Under the pieces are notes generated by a model that was given only the letters and a program-made list of their open reading frames with translations, was not told where the DNA came from and did not search any database. A stretch of DNA of 64,000 bases from Micromonospora radicis. GTDB lineage: Bacteria; Actinomycetota; Actinomycetes; Mycobacteriales; Micromonosporaceae. Shown piece after piece: positions 40,452-49,754 of the stretch (its first letter is position 1; the number at the start of each line of letters is the position of its first letter). The position numbers were made by a program, and so were the translations under genes. The DNA is taken from assembly GCF_003583405.1 (NCBI RefSeq), contig NZ_QXEC01000016.1:1-64000 (forward strand). Direction: 5' to 3'.

Positions 40452-41352
40452 CCGGCTCCGGGTCGAGGTCGAGGGGCGCACCCTGGAGCTGTCCAACCTG
40501 GACAAGGTGCTCTATCCGGGCGCCGGCTTCACCAAGGGCGAGGTGATCGACTACTACACCCGGATCGCGCCGGTGCTGCTGCCGCACCTGGCCGACCGGG
40601 CGCTGACCCGGATCCGCTACCCGAACGGAGTGGACGGCAACTCGTTCTTCGAGAAGAACGCCCCGGCCGCCACCCCGTCCTGGGTACACACCGAGAACCT
40701 GCCCGTCCCCGGGTCGAGCAAGGGCCGGGAGACCATCGACTACGTGGTCGCCGACGACCTGCCCACCCTCGTCTGGCTGGCCAACCTGGCCGCGCTGGAA
40801 CTGCACACGCCGCAGTGGAAGATCGGCGAGCACCCGGACCTGATGGTGATCGACCTGGACCCGGGCGCACCGGCGACGCTGGAGCAGTGCTGCCAGGTGG
40901 CGCTGCTGCTGCGCGAGCGGCTGGCCGCCGACGGTGTCGACGCCTATCCGAAGACCTCCGGCAAGAAGGGCATGCAGCTCTGCTGCCCGATCTCCGGTAG
41001 ACAGGACTCCGACTTCGTCTCCGGCTACGCCCGGCGGATCGCCCAGGAGCTGGAATACCAGCATCCGAAGCTGATCGTGTCGCGGATGGCGAAGAACCTG
41101 CGGCCCGGGAAGATCTTCATCGACTGGAGCCAGAACAACGCGGCGAAGACCACGGTGGCGCCGTACTCGTTGCGTGCCCAACGCGTACCGTCCGTCTCCG
41201 CCCCGCTGACCTGGGACGAGGTCGCCGACGGCGCCGCCGGCCGGAGACCGTCGGCACGGCCGTACACCGCCGGTGAGGTGCTGAGCCGGGTCGAGGAGCA
41301 CAGCGACCTGCTCGCCCCCCTGCTCGACCCCGGCCCCGAGCTGCCGGGTTGA
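40441..41352 (+). CDS. ligD: LigD polymerase/primase module
   Basis: The 303-residue protein is an archaeo-eukaryotic primase-type polymerase (PolDom) that fills gaps and adds ribonucleotides at broken ends. It starts with the ELSNLDKVLYPGAGFTKGEV region and has metal-binding DLD at 138-140 (VIDLDPG), then SGKKGMQL and FIDWSQNNAAKTTVAPYSLR. In many bacteria this module is fused to the ligase; here it is a separate gene overlapping the ligase by 11 bases. No phosphoesterase module is in the window. Confidence 0.94.
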   Translation: MQADRLRVEVEGRTLELSNLDKVLYPGAGFTKGEVIDYYTRIAPVLLPHLADRALTRIRYPNGVDGNSFFEKNAPAATPSWVHTENLPVPGSSKGRETIDYVVADDLPTLVWLANLAALELHTPQWKIGEHPDLMVIDLDPGAPATLEQCCQVALLLRERLAADGVDAYPKTSGKKGMQLCCPISGRQDSDFVSGYARRIAQELEYQHPKLIVSRMAKNLRPGKIFIDWSQNNAAKTTVAPYSLRAQRVPSVSAPLTWDEVADGAAGRRPSARPYTAGEVLSRVEEHSDLLAPLLDPGPELPG

Positions 41353-41831
41353 GCTACTCGGTCGGCTCTTCCTCCGCTCCGGGGCCGGTGGTCCGGTGGG
41401 CCGGTCCGGTGGTCCGGCCGGTGGGCCGTCCGGTGGTCCGGCCGGTGGGCCGGTGGGTTGGCCGGTGGGTCGGTGGGTTGGCCGGTGGGTTGGCCGGTGG
41501 TCCGGTGGGTTGGCGGGGCGGGTGGTCCGGAGGGTCTGGTGGGTGTCGGGCCTGTCGAGCTGACGGCGTCAACGGATCAGAGTGATCCACCACGGATCCC
41601 GCGTGAGAGCACAGACGGTTCAGCTCGACAGGGCCCACCGTGCGGACCACCGGGTGCGGACCACCGGGTGTGGACCGCCGACGCACGGACCGGGCTGTCC
41701 GATCGGCCTCCGTCGAGCCGGCGGATCTCGGAACCTACGGCAGCCCGCGACGGGCGGACACCGTGTCGACCACCGGAGTGAGCAGCGGGTCGAACTCGAC
41801 AGGTCTGGGTGACAGGAGTAGGACGTACGGT
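41353..41831. other. 479-bp gap with adenine-free G/T-rich tract and an inverted element
   Basis: From 41357 to 41530 the plus strand has no adenine for 174 bases and consists of imperfect repeats of GGTGGTCCGG and GGTGGGTTGGCC. Many GG/GGG runs could form G-quadruplexes on the plus strand. A 13-bp inverted pair follows (41551-41632). Frames through it translate to simple Pro-Thr-Gly or Val-Gly-Trp repeats and are not taken as genes. Confidence 0.7.
41551..41632. repeat. 13-bp inverted element, short form
   Basis: CCTGTCGAGCTGA at 41551-41563 faces its complement TCAGCTCGACAGG at 41620-41632 across 56 bases. The same pair recurs at 49686-49698 and 50372-50384. Confidence 0.8.
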
Positions 41832-42584
41832 ATGTCTGCTGCGCTGCCCGTGCTGTCCGCCGTCGGCCTCGCCGAGCGGGACCAGCCGCTGATCACCTAT
41901 CTCGACCACCGCACCGGGCACCGCCACCGGCTGACCGCCGCCGAACTGGGCGAGTGGTCGGCGCGGGTGGCCGGCCTGCTGCGCGACGGGTGCGGGCTGA
42001 CGCCGGGCAGCCGGGTGGCCGTGCTGCTGCCGCCGCACTGGCGTACCGCCGCCGTGCTCTTGGGGGCCTGGGCGGTGGGGCTGGAGGTCTCGTTCCGGCC
42101 ACGCGCCACCGCCGGGCTGCCGGTGCTGGAGCCCGGCGGCGACCGACCGTACGACGCGGTCCTGGTCACCCCGGAACGGCTCGACGACTGGCTGGAGGAC
42201 GTACCCGACGGGTTGCACCGCTACCTCGTCGGCACCGGGCCGGAGCCGCTGGTGGACGTGCCGGCCGGCTGGCTCGACTGGTCGGTGGAGGTGCTGCGGC
42301 ACGGTGCCGCCCCGGCCGACCGCCCGGTCCTGCACGCCACCGCCCCGGCAAGCCCGGACGGCACCACCTACGACGAGTGGGGTCGGGTGGCGCGGGCCGT
42401 CGCCGACCAGCTCGACCTGCGGGTCGGTGACCGGCTGCTGGTCGACGTCGCCGCGCACGACCAGCCGTTGAAGTGGCTGCTGGCCCCGCTGTCGGCCGGC
42501 GCCACGGTGGTGCTCTGCGCCGACCTCGACCCCGCCGACCGGGACACCGTGGCCGCCGCCGAGCAGGTCACCCGAATCCTCTGA
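41832..42584 (+). CDS. TIGR03089 family protein (AMP-binding N-domain-like)
   Basis: The 250-residue actinobacterial protein resembles the N-terminal part of AMP-forming synthetases: a LTAAELGEWSARVAGLLRDGCG helix followed by VAVLLPPHWRTAAVLLGAWA. The P-loop and C-terminal catalytic lid are missing, so it is not an active acyl-CoA synthetase. Function is unknown. ATG at 41832 follows AGGAGTAGG. It converges on the XPB helicase gene with a long hairpin between. Confidence 0.83.
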   Translation: MSAALPVLSAVGLAERDQPLITYLDHRTGHRHRLTAAELGEWSARVAGLLRDGCGLTPGSRVAVLLPPHWRTAAVLLGAWAVGLEVSFRPRATAGLPVLEPGGDRPYDAVLVTPERLDDWLEDVPDGLHRYLVGTGPEPLVDVPAGWLDWSVEVLRHGAAPADRPVLHATAPASPDGTTYDEWGRVARAVADQLDLRVGDRLLVDVAAHDQPLKWLLAPLSAGATVVLCADLDPADRDTVAAAEQVTRIL

Positions 42585-42592
42585 CCGCACCG

Positions 42593-42655
42593 CTCCGTTA
42601 CGACGTGATGGCGGTATCCGAGCCGGCAGGAAGCCACCATCGCGCCGTAACGGAG
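42593..42655. terminator. Long imperfect hairpin between convergent genes
   Basis: The 22-base arms 42593-42614 and 42634-42655 pair with three mismatches around 19 bases. TTGATCAAG follows at 42656-42664. Confidence 0.65.
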
Positions 42656-42669
42656 TTGATCAAGGGGGG

Positions 42670-44349
42670 TCAGTCGAAGGAGGGCAGGGTGGGGCCGAGG
42701 ACGTCGTCGGCGTCGACGATGGTGTACGCGTACCCCTGCTCGGCGAGGAAACGCTGGCGGTGGGCGGCGTACTCGGTGTCGATGGTGTCCCGGGAGACCA
42801 CCGTGTAGAAGTGCGCCTGCCGGCCGTCGGCCTTCGGGCGGAGCACCCGGCCCAGCCGTTGCGCCTCCTCCTGCCGGGAGCCGAAGGTGCCGGACACCTG
42901 GATCGCCACCGCCGCTTCGGGCAGGTCGATGGAGAAGTTGCCGACCTTGGAGATCACCAGCGTGCGGATCTCACCGGAGCGGAACGCGTCGAAGAGCCGT
43001 TCCCGTTCCTTGTTCGTGGTCGAGCCCTGCACGATCGGGGCGTTCAGGTACTCACCGAGCTGGTGCAACTGGTCGATGTACGCGCCGATCACCAGCGTCT
43101 GTTCGTTCGGGTGCCGGTCGACCAGGGCGCGAATCACCGGCAGCTTGGTGCGGGCGGTGGCCGCCATCCGGTAACGCTCCTCGGCCTCCGCCGTCGCGTA
43201 CGACATCCGCTCGGCGTCGGTCAGGGTGACCCGGACCTCGGTGCACTGGGCCGGGGCGATCCAGCCCTGCGACTCGATGTCCTTCCACGGTGCGTCGTAC
43301 CGCTTCGGGCCGATCAGGCTGAACACGTCGCCCTCCCGGCCGTCCTCGCGGACCAGGGTGGCGGTCAGCCCGAGCCGGCGGCGGGCCTGGAGGTCCGCCG
43401 TGAAGCGGAAGATCGGTGCGGGCAGCAGGTGCACCTCGTCGTAGACGACCAGGCCCCAGTCGCGGGCGCCGAACAGGTCCAGGTGAGTGAACGCGCCGCC
43501 GCGCCGCGAGGTGAGCACCTGGTACGTGGCGATGGTGACCGGCCGGATCTCCTTGCGCTCGCCTGAGTACTCGCCGATCTCCTCCTCGGTCAGCGAGGTG
43601 CGGGCGATCAGCTCGCGCTTCCACTGCCGACCGGCGACCGTGTTGGTGACCAGGATCAGCGTGGTGGCCTTCGCCTCGGCCATCGCCGCCGCGCCTACCA
43701 GGGTCTTACCGGCGCCGCAGGGCAGCACCACCACACCCGAGCCGCCGGCCCAGAACGCCTCGACGGCCTCCCGCTGGTACGACCGCAGCGTCCACGGCTT
43801 GCCGCCGTCCCTGCCGGCCTGCGCCAGCTCGATCGGGTGCGCCTCGCCGTCGACGTAGCCGGCCAGATCCTCCGCCGGCCAGCCGAGCTTCAGCAACGCC
43901 TGCTTGAGCCGCCCCCGCTCCGACGGGTGCACCGCGATGGTGTCGTCGTCGAGCTTCGCGCCGAGCATCCCGGCGAGTTTCTTGCTCTTCGCCACCTCGA
44001 CGAGCACCACCCGGTCCAGGGCGCGCAGCACCAGGCCGTTCGCCGGGTCGTTGGCGAGTTGCAGCCGGCCGTACCGGTCCATGGTCTCGGCCACGTCCAC
44101 CAGCAGGGCGTGCGGCACCGGGTACCGGGAGTACTTGATCAGCGCGTCGACCACCCCCTCCGCGTCGTGACCGGCGGCGCGGGCGTTCCACAGACCGAGC
44201 GGGGTCAACCGGTAGGTGTGCACGTGCTCGGGCGAGCGCTCCAACTCGGCGAAGGGTGCGATGGCCATCCGGCAGGCCTGCGCGTCGGGGTGGTCGATCT
44301 CCAACAGCAGCGTCTTGTCCGACTGCACGATCAGGGGTCCACCAGTCAC
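42670..44349 (-). CDS. XPB/Ssl2-type DNA repair helicase
   Basis: This 559-residue bacterial XPB homologue is an SF2 3'-5' helicase. It has an N-terminal damage-recognition region, Walker A LPCGAGKT, DEVH box, the RED motif (TLVREDGRE) characteristic of XPB, and motif VI QEEAQRLGRVLRP. In mycobacteria the homologue unwinds DNA in vitro; its repair pathway is unsettled. GTG at 44349 follows GGAGGAGG six bases upstream. Its usual partner, a large helicase-associated protein, is encoded upstream on the same strand. Confidence 0.93.
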   Translation of the reverse strand: MTGGPLIVQSDKTLLLEIDHPDAQACRMAIAPFAELERSPEHVHTYRLTPLGLWNARAAGHDAEGVVDALIKYSRYPVPHALLVDVAETMDRYGRLQLANDPANGLVLRALDRVVLVEVAKSKKLAGMLGAKLDDDTIAVHPSERGRLKQALLKLGWPAEDLAGYVDGEAHPIELAQAGRDGGKPWTLRSYQREAVEAFWAGGSGVVVLPCGAGKTLVGAAAMAEAKATTLILVTNTVAGRQWKRELIARTSLTEEEIGEYSGERKEIRPVTIATYQVLTSRRGGAFTHLDLFGARDWGLVVYDEVHLLPAPIFRFTADLQARRRLGLTATLVREDGREGDVFSLIGPKRYDAPWKDIESQGWIAPAQCTEVRVTLTDAERMSYATAEAEERYRMAATARTKLPVIRALVDRHPNEQTLVIGAYIDQLHQLGEYLNAPIVQGSTTNKERERLFDAFRSGEIRTLVISKVGNFSIDLPEAAVAIQVSGTFGSRQEEAQRLGRVLRPKADGRQAHFYTVVSRDTIDTEYAAHRQRFLAEQGYAYTIVDADDVLGPTLPSFD

Positions 44350-44796
44350 GCCGAACCTCCTCCTCCGTACGGTTGATCCGGCCGCCGGGACAGGCGTCTG
44401 ACCTGCCGCTGGGCGACCATCCAGTGTTGCACGCCCGGCCCGCCGCAACGAACCCGCTCACCCCGCGCAACCAACTCCCTACCTGAGAACGTCTAGTTAG
44501 TGGGGAGACGATTCATCCGGCCGGTCCGGGCGCCCGCCTCCCCGGTCGGCGCGGTGCGTGCGCGTTCGATCCACGGTCAGCCGGGCCAGGAAGCGGGGGC
44601 CCTTCCCGTCGCCGTGGACCGCCAACGGGGGCGAGCGGTGCGCCCGGGCCGACCCACCCGGTTTCCCCCTCGTGTTTCGCGGCCCCAGCCCTCCGGGTAC
44701 CAGCCTGCGCCTGGATCGGTGGGCGATGATGCTGGTCGGTTGCCGTCCGGAGTGTCACCCTGGAACCAAGGGCCGGACCGTACGGGGGGAGGGCGC
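44350..44796. other. 447-bp intergenic region, nothing recognised
   Basis: No gene, convincing hairpin or repeat is seen. A TAGTTAGT motif at 44494 could be part of a promoter. Codon statistics of the open frame reading into the next gene are poor before 44797. Confidence 0.4.
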
Positions 44797-45027
44797 ATGA
44801 CCGTCGACCAGGAAGTGATCCCCGACCGTGACGAGGCCGAGCCGGTTTCCACCGCGACAGTGGTGGCCTACGCGGTCGTCGGGGCACTCCTCTTCGGCTG
44901 GTTCCTCTTCGGCTGGCTCGTGCTCCAACAGGGCTTCATCGACTCGGTCGGCGAAGCCGCCGGCACCGGTTTCGCCCTGCTGCTGATCGTGGCGATCATC
45001 GGATCGGTGCGGCGCAGCCGACGCTGA
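44797..45027 (+). CDS. Small two-span membrane protein (76 aa)
   Basis: The product has an acidic start (MTVDQEVIPDRDEAEP), two hydrophobic segments (AYAVVGALLFGWFLFGWLVL, then FALLLIVAIIGSV) and a basic end RRSRR. No family or function is recognised. ATG at 44797 follows a GGGGGGAGGG ribosome site, deciding against the longer frame. It converges on the following gene with a three-base gap. Confidence 0.75.
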   Translation: MTVDQEVIPDRDEAEPVSTATVVAYAVVGALLFGWFLFGWLVLQQGFIDSVGEAAGTGFALLLIVAIIGSVRRSRR

Positions 45028-45030
45028 ACG

Positions 45031-47496
45031 TCACTTCTCCAACACCGCCGCGGTGATCCGGTGCAGCGCGAAGGTGTGCAGCATCTCGGTGCGCTCGTCC
45101 TCGGCACGTAGGTATCCGGCGCCCAGCGAGACCGGCCGGACCAGCCGGGACGCGGTCGCCCCGTGCGCGTCGACGTAGCCGACCCAGACCAGCGCCTTGT
45201 CGCGTACCGCCTGTTGCAGCACGGCCAGGGCGTCGCTGTGACTGGGCACCGCCACCGGGCCGGCCGGTGCCGCACCGCGGACCGCCGCCGGTGCCCGCCG
45301 GGCCGCCCGCGCCGCCGCGTCGCCCCGGCGGATCTGCTCCACCACCCCGAGCAGGCGGGGCAGCGGCAGCCGCGGGGCGGTGAGCGGGTCGATCGTCCGG
45401 GTGGCCGCCGACACCCGGGCCGGCGCCCGCCGGACCTTCGCGCGGGTGAGTACCGCCGTGCCGGTGGCGTCCTCGGCCACCGGCACGTACCCGGCTTCCC
45501 GCAACACAGCCAGCAGCCGGCCCGTCTGGTACGGAGTGACCAGCACCGTCGGCGCGAGCCGCCGCAACGCCAGCTCCTCGACCCGCCGGTCGGCCAGCAA
45601 CTCGGCCAACAGCGCCTCGTCGTCGCTGCGCAGGTACGCCCCGGCCGAGCCGACCCGCAGCCCGCCGTGCTTGCGAGCCACGTCGTCGATCACGTACGTC
45701 AGCCCCTGCGGCACCGGGGTACGGGACCGGCGGCGGAACAGCCCGTGCAGGTCGTCGGCGGAGTAGCCAGCATCCAACGCCCGCCGCACGCTGAGGGCGG
45801 TGACCCGGTACACGCTCGCCCCACCGGCCGACTCGGGCTCGGCGACCACGTCCAGTTCGGCGGCGAGCGCCGGCTCCGGGGGCCCCGGGACCACCACGGT
45901 CAGGTCGGCCTGTAGCAGGAAGTGATCCACCGGGGCGGGCAGCAGCGCGTCCAACGCCCGCACGGCCGTGCCGCCGGCACCGTCGGCGCGTACCCCCAGG
46001 GGGTCGTCGTTGTCCCGGTCCTCGGTGGTGGTCGCCTCCACCAGCAGCAGCCGCCCGTACGAGGTGAGCGCGCCCAACCCCGTCACGCCCAGCGTGGCCG
46101 CCTCGGCGAGCACCTCCCGGTGCGCCGTCTCCCGGCCCCGGCTGCGCCGCGGCGCCTGCCAGTCGAGCAGCGCCAGCACCTCCTCGGCGGTCGGTGCGGC
46201 CGCCGGTTCCAGCTCGGCCAGCACCGCCAGCACCGCCCGCCGGGCGGCCGGCGCGCCGGCCCGTTCCGCCTCGGCGGAGAGCACCGTGATCGGCCGGTCC
46301 CGGTCGTCGCGTTGACCGACCAGCCCGACCTGGCGGGTCATGGTCAGCCACGCCCGGGCCAACTGCTCCCAACGCTGCGCCAGCGAACCGGCCCGCCACA
46401 ACTCGTACCCGCCGGTGGGCAGCACCTGCTGGTCCGCGCCGTACCGGCCGGTGCTGCCGGGCAACTCGACCTCACCGGTCAGACCGGCCGCGTACGCCAC
46501 CTCCAGCAGCAGTGCCGCCGTCGGCTCGTCCAGCCCGGTGAACCGGGCCAACCGGCGCAGATCGCGCACGCCGAGCCCACCCGACCGCAACACCGGCGCC
46601 GGTTCGGCGGCCAACTGTTCCAGCAGCGCCTCGGTGTGGCGGACCACCTCCATGGTCTGCCCGGCCCCGGCGGAGTCGACGGCCTTCGGCTCGCGCGGGG
46701 TGCTGGTCACCGCCGGGGGACTCGCGCTCAGCGGGCCCAGCGGCCCGGTGTCGCGGCGCAGCAGCAACCCGATCTCCCGAGGCAGCTCGACCATCCCGCT
46801 GCTGCCGCCCTTGCCGCCGGCCACCCGCACCAGCAGCCGGTGGTCGACCAGCCAGCGGACCGGGGAACCGGTCGGCGCCCCGCCGTTGGTCTCGTCCGGC
46901 GGCAACTCGTCGTCGGCGCCGGTGGCCGGGGCCCGCAACGCGCCGGGCGGCACACTGCCCACCGGTGGCCCGGCGGCCAGCCGGTCCAGGATCGCCCGCG
47001 CCGACGGGGGCGCGGCCAGCAGGGTCCGCCGCAGCTTCGCCGGGTCCGCGCAGAGCGCCGCCGTGCGCGGGTCCAGCTCCGCCGCCGGTCGGCCCAGCCC
47101 GGCCGGGTACGGGGAGATCTCGTCGACGCCGCCGACCAGCTGCAACCGGTGGTCGGGGCCGTACAGCAGGAACCGGGCGCGCAGCCGGTCGACGGCGGCG
47201 CGGACCGAGGTCGGCGCGGGCGGGTGCGGGCCGGCGGTGGCCAGCGCGAGCACCCCGTCGACCGAGGTGGTGCCGTCGGCCGGGTCCCGCGTCAACCGGG
47301 CGGCGTCCATGATCTGGAGGGTGAACTGGTCCAGCCCGTCGAGGGCACGGGACACCGACACCCGGGACTGCGCCCGGATGGCGAGGGCGGCGACGTCGGT
47401 GGGTACCGGTACGACGAGGTCGGGCCGCAGCTGGAGCAGCGCGGCCAGGGACTCGTCGGGCAGGGACCGCAGCTGGTCGGCGAGTGAGGTGCTCAT
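45031..47496 (-). CDS. Large helicase-associated protein, XPB partner type
   Basis: The 821-residue protein corresponds to the actinobacterial family encoded beside XPB (Rv0862c-like), with an XPB/Ssl2-like helicase C-terminal-type domain but no Walker motifs. The opening SLADQLRSLPDESLAALLQLRPDL is conserved in the family. The last 80 residues (ALVWVGYVDAHGATASRLVR and PVSLGAGYLRAEDE) resemble a WYL domain, a ligand- or nucleic-acid-sensing module in repair and defence proteins. It probably modulates XPB or acts with it; direct evidence is lacking. Confidence 0.85.
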   Translation of the reverse strand: MSTSLADQLRSLPDESLAALLQLRPDLVVPVPTDVAALAIRAQSRVSVSRALDGLDQFTLQIMDAARLTRDPADGTTSVDGVLALATAGPHPPAPTSVRAAVDRLRARFLLYGPDHRLQLVGGVDEISPYPAGLGRPAAELDPRTAALCADPAKLRRTLLAAPPSARAILDRLAAGPPVGSVPPGALRAPATGADDELPPDETNGGAPTGSPVRWLVDHRLLVRVAGGKGGSSGMVELPREIGLLLRRDTGPLGPLSASPPAVTSTPREPKAVDSAGAGQTMEVVRHTEALLEQLAAEPAPVLRSGGLGVRDLRRLARFTGLDEPTAALLLEVAYAAGLTGEVELPGSTGRYGADQQVLPTGGYELWRAGSLAQRWEQLARAWLTMTRQVGLVGQRDDRDRPITVLSAEAERAGAPAARRAVLAVLAELEPAAAPTAEEVLALLDWQAPRRSRGRETAHREVLAEAATLGVTGLGALTSYGRLLLVEATTTEDRDNDDPLGVRADGAGGTAVRALDALLPAPVDHFLLQADLTVVVPGPPEPALAAELDVVAEPESAGGASVYRVTALSVRRALDAGYSADDLHGLFRRRSRTPVPQGLTYVIDDVARKHGGLRVGSAGAYLRSDDEALLAELLADRRVEELALRRLAPTVLVTPYQTGRLLAVLREAGYVPVAEDATGTAVLTRAKVRRAPARVSAATRTIDPLTAPRLPLPRLLGVVEQIRRGDAAARAARRAPAAVRGAAPAGPVAVPSHSDALAVLQQAVRDKALVWVGYVDAHGATASRLVRPVSLGAGYLRAEDERTEMLHTFALHRITAAVLEK

Positions 47497-47580
47497 CGTC
47501 GTTCCACGCTAGCCCGGCCTGCCCCGCCTTCGCCCATCGGACGACCGGGCTGGTCCGAGCCGACCGGGTAGCGTGCCGGG

Positions 47581-48204
47581 ATGCCCCCACTGACGGTCGG
47601 TTTCGACCTCGACATGACACTGGTCGACTCGCGCCCCGGCATCGCCGCGGCCTACCGCGCGCTGACCGAGCGGACGGGCGTACCCGTCGACGCCGAGGCG
47701 GCGGTGTCCCGGCTCGGCCCGCCGCTGCGTACCGAGATCGCCCGCTGGTTCCCGCCCGAGCAGGTCGAGGAGGCGGTCACCGTCTACCGCGAGCTCTACC
47801 CGGCGTACGCGATCACCCCGTCGATCCCGCTGCCCGGCGCCCGGGCGGCCCTGGACGCGGTACGCGAGCGGGGCGGCCGGGTGGTCGTGGTCACGTCGAA
47901 GCTCGGCCGGCTGGCCAAGCTGCACCTGGACCACCTCGGCCTGACCGTGGACGAGTTGGCCGGCGACCTGTTCGCCGAGGAGAAGGCGACGGCGCTGCGG
48001 GCGCACGGCGCCACGTACTATGTCGGCGATCACGTGGCGGACATGGTGGCCGCCCAGGCCGCCGCAGTGCCCGGGATCGCGGTGGCCACCGGGCCATGTT
48101 CGGTCGACGACCTGCGGGCGGCAGGGGCGGCGGTGGTGCTTGCCGACCTCACCGGATTCCCGGCGGCGCTCGACGGCATGATCCGGCTAGCCTTGACGCA
48201 GTAG
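47581..48204 (+). CDS. HAD-family hydrolase (phosphoglycolate phosphatase-like)
   Basis: The 207-residue protein has FDLDMTLVDSR with Asp9 and Asp11, VVVVTSKLGRLAKLHL, and the final VGDHVADMVAAQAA acid motif. The pattern fits a phosphoglycolate phosphatase or a related small-substrate HAD enzyme. It is divergent from the helicase-associated gene and 28 bases before the cold-shock gene on the same strand. Confidence 0.9.
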   Translation: MPPLTVGFDLDMTLVDSRPGIAAAYRALTERTGVPVDAEAAVSRLGPPLRTEIARWFPPEQVEEAVTVYRELYPAYAITPSIPLPGARAALDAVRERGGRVVVVTSKLGRLAKLHLDHLGLTVDELAGDLFAEEKATALRAHGATYYVGDHVADMVAAQAAAVPGIAVATGPCSVDDLRAAGAAVVLADLTGFPAALDGMIRLALTQ

Positions 48205-48232
48205 ACGTCTCAAGTGAAGCAGGGGTTCTCAG

Positions 48233-48619
48233 GTGCCTACGGGTCGAGTGAAGTGGTACGACGCGGCCAAGGGATACGGGTTCGTCACCAGTGACGAGGG
48301 TGGCGACGTGTTCCTGCCGAAGGCCGCGCTACCGGCGGGTGTCACCGACCTGAAGGGCGGCCAGCGCATCGACTTCAGTGTGGTCGACAGCCGGCGCGGT
48401 ACGCAGGCGATGGGCGTGAAGCTGCTCGACGCCCCGCCGTCCGTGGCGGAGCTGCGTCGCCGGCCGGCCGAGGAACTGCACGGTCTGGTCGAAGACATGA
48501 TCAAGGTGCTGGAGGCGAAGGTGCAGCCCGATCTGCGCCGGGGCCGCTTCCCGGACCGCAAGACCGCGCAGAAGGTCGCTCAGCTGGTCCACGCGGTCGC
48601 CCGCGAGCTGGAGGTCTGA
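48233..48619 (+). CDS. Cold-shock domain protein with C-terminal extension
   Basis: This 128-residue protein has a cold-shock domain (about 3-66) with RNP1 GYGFVT and RNP2-like DVFLPK, binding single-stranded RNA or DNA. A conserved C-terminal helix region (about 70-128, LRRRPAEELHGLVEDMIKVLE) is found in the actinobacterial CspB-like subgroup. GTG at 48233 is the start. Its last 40 bases overlap, tail to tail, with mqnD. Confidence 0.92.
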   Translation: MPTGRVKWYDAAKGYGFVTSDEGGDVFLPKAALPAGVTDLKGGQRIDFSVVDSRRGTQAMGVKLLDAPPSVAELRRRPAEELHGLVEDMIKVLEAKVQPDLRRGRFPDRKTAQKVAQLVHAVARELEV

Positions 48620-49428
48620 GGCACGAGCCCGGCGTCGGCGGCCCGGCCGAGCAGCGCCTCCACGGCGGCGAAGCCGGCCTCTCCCAGGTCGGCGGTGAAC
48701 TCGTTGACGTAGAGGCCGATGTGCCGGTCCACCACGTCGGGCTCCATCTCCTGGGCGTGCGCCAGCACGTACGCCCGACTGGCCGCCGGGTCGGCCCAGG
48801 CCCGCCGGACCGACTCCCGGATCCACCCGGCGGCCTGCTGCGGGTCGACCACGCCGCGCCGGGCCAGGATGGCACCGAGCGGGATCGGTAGCCCGGTGTC
48901 ACCCTCCCACCACTCGCCCAGGTCGACCAGGGCGGTCAGCCCGTGCCGCGGATAGGTGAACCGGGCTTCGTGGATCACCAGCCCGGCGTCGTACCGTCCG
49001 GCGGCGACGCCCGGCATGATCTCCTGGAACGGCACCACCTCGATGCGCTCCGGTGTCCGCCCGGCGGCCCAGAGCCGGAACAGCAGGTATGCCGTGGTGC
49101 GGTCGCCGGGCACCGCCACGGTCGCCCCGCTCAGGTCGATACGGTCCGGCCCGCCGTCCCGATCCGACCGGGTCAGCACCAGCGGCCCGCAGCCGCGTCC
49201 CAGCGCCCCGCCGCAGGGCAGCAGGTGGTAGTCCGCCGACAGCCACGGCAGCGCCGCGTAACTCACCTTCACCAGGTCGAACGCCCCGCGCTCGGCGGCC
49301 GTGTTGGTGACGTCGACATCGGCGTACGTCACCTCGACCGGCGGTGCCCCGGGCACCTGCCCGTGCACGAGGGCGTGGAAGACGAACGTGTCGTTGGGGC
49401 AGGGCGAGATCGCCAGCGAGAGCGCCAC
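48580..49428 (-). CDS. mqnD: 1,4-dihydroxy-6-naphthoate synthase
   Basis: The 282-residue enzyme of the futalosine menaquinone pathway converts cyclic dehypoxanthine futalosine to the naphthoate. It has the MqnD opening SLAISPCPNDTFVFHALVHG and, later, VKVSYAALPWL and GLVIHEARFTY, where the histidine is catalytic. GTG at 49428 gives the usual length. The 3' end overlaps the cold-shock gene by 40 bases on the opposite strand. mqnB lies 2.3 kb downstream across a repeat patch. Confidence 0.93.
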   Translation of the reverse strand: MALSLAISPCPNDTFVFHALVHGQVPGAPPVEVTYADVDVTNTAAERGAFDLVKVSYAALPWLSADYHLLPCGGALGRGCGPLVLTRSDRDGGPDRIDLSGATVAVPGDRTTAYLLFRLWAAGRTPERIEVVPFQEIMPGVAAGRYDAGLVIHEARFTYPRHGLTALVDLGEWWEGDTGLPIPLGAILARRGVVDPQQAAGWIRESVRRAWADPAASRAYVLAHAQEMEPDVVDRHIGLYVNEFTADLGEAGFAAVEALLGRAADAGLVPQTSSSRATAWTS

Positions 49429-49754
49429 GCTGCCACCGTAACCCCAGCCGGCCGGACCGACGTCGGCCGAGCCCGCCGACGTCGGCCAGACCACAGCGCG
49501 CCATTACCCGAGCGTCCCCGCCGACCTCACCGAGGATTCGCCCGCCCGGCCCCAGTTCCACCCCTGTCGTACGCGCGTCGCCCATCGGCCGTCCGCCCGC
49601 AGTCGTCGGGGCGTGAGGGCGGCCGCGGCCGGGCGCCCGGGGCCAGGTAAGGCTGGAGCCGAGACCTGGTTGGTCACGAACAGAGCCTGTCGAGCTGATA
49701 GCGGGAACGGATCGCCACGCCGCCTCGCCTCTTCCGGCATGCCAGCCGGTTCGG

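Noticed and set aside
41349..41686. Repeat-rich frames (Pro-Thr-Gly or Val-Gly-Trp) after ligD polymerase
   Set aside because: They only reflect the adenine-free simple tract; composition is not protein-like.
44500..44796. Longer N-terminus for the 76-residue membrane protein
   Set aside because: The extension is Pro/Arg-rich with poor codon bias, while a strong ribosome site precedes ATG 44797.
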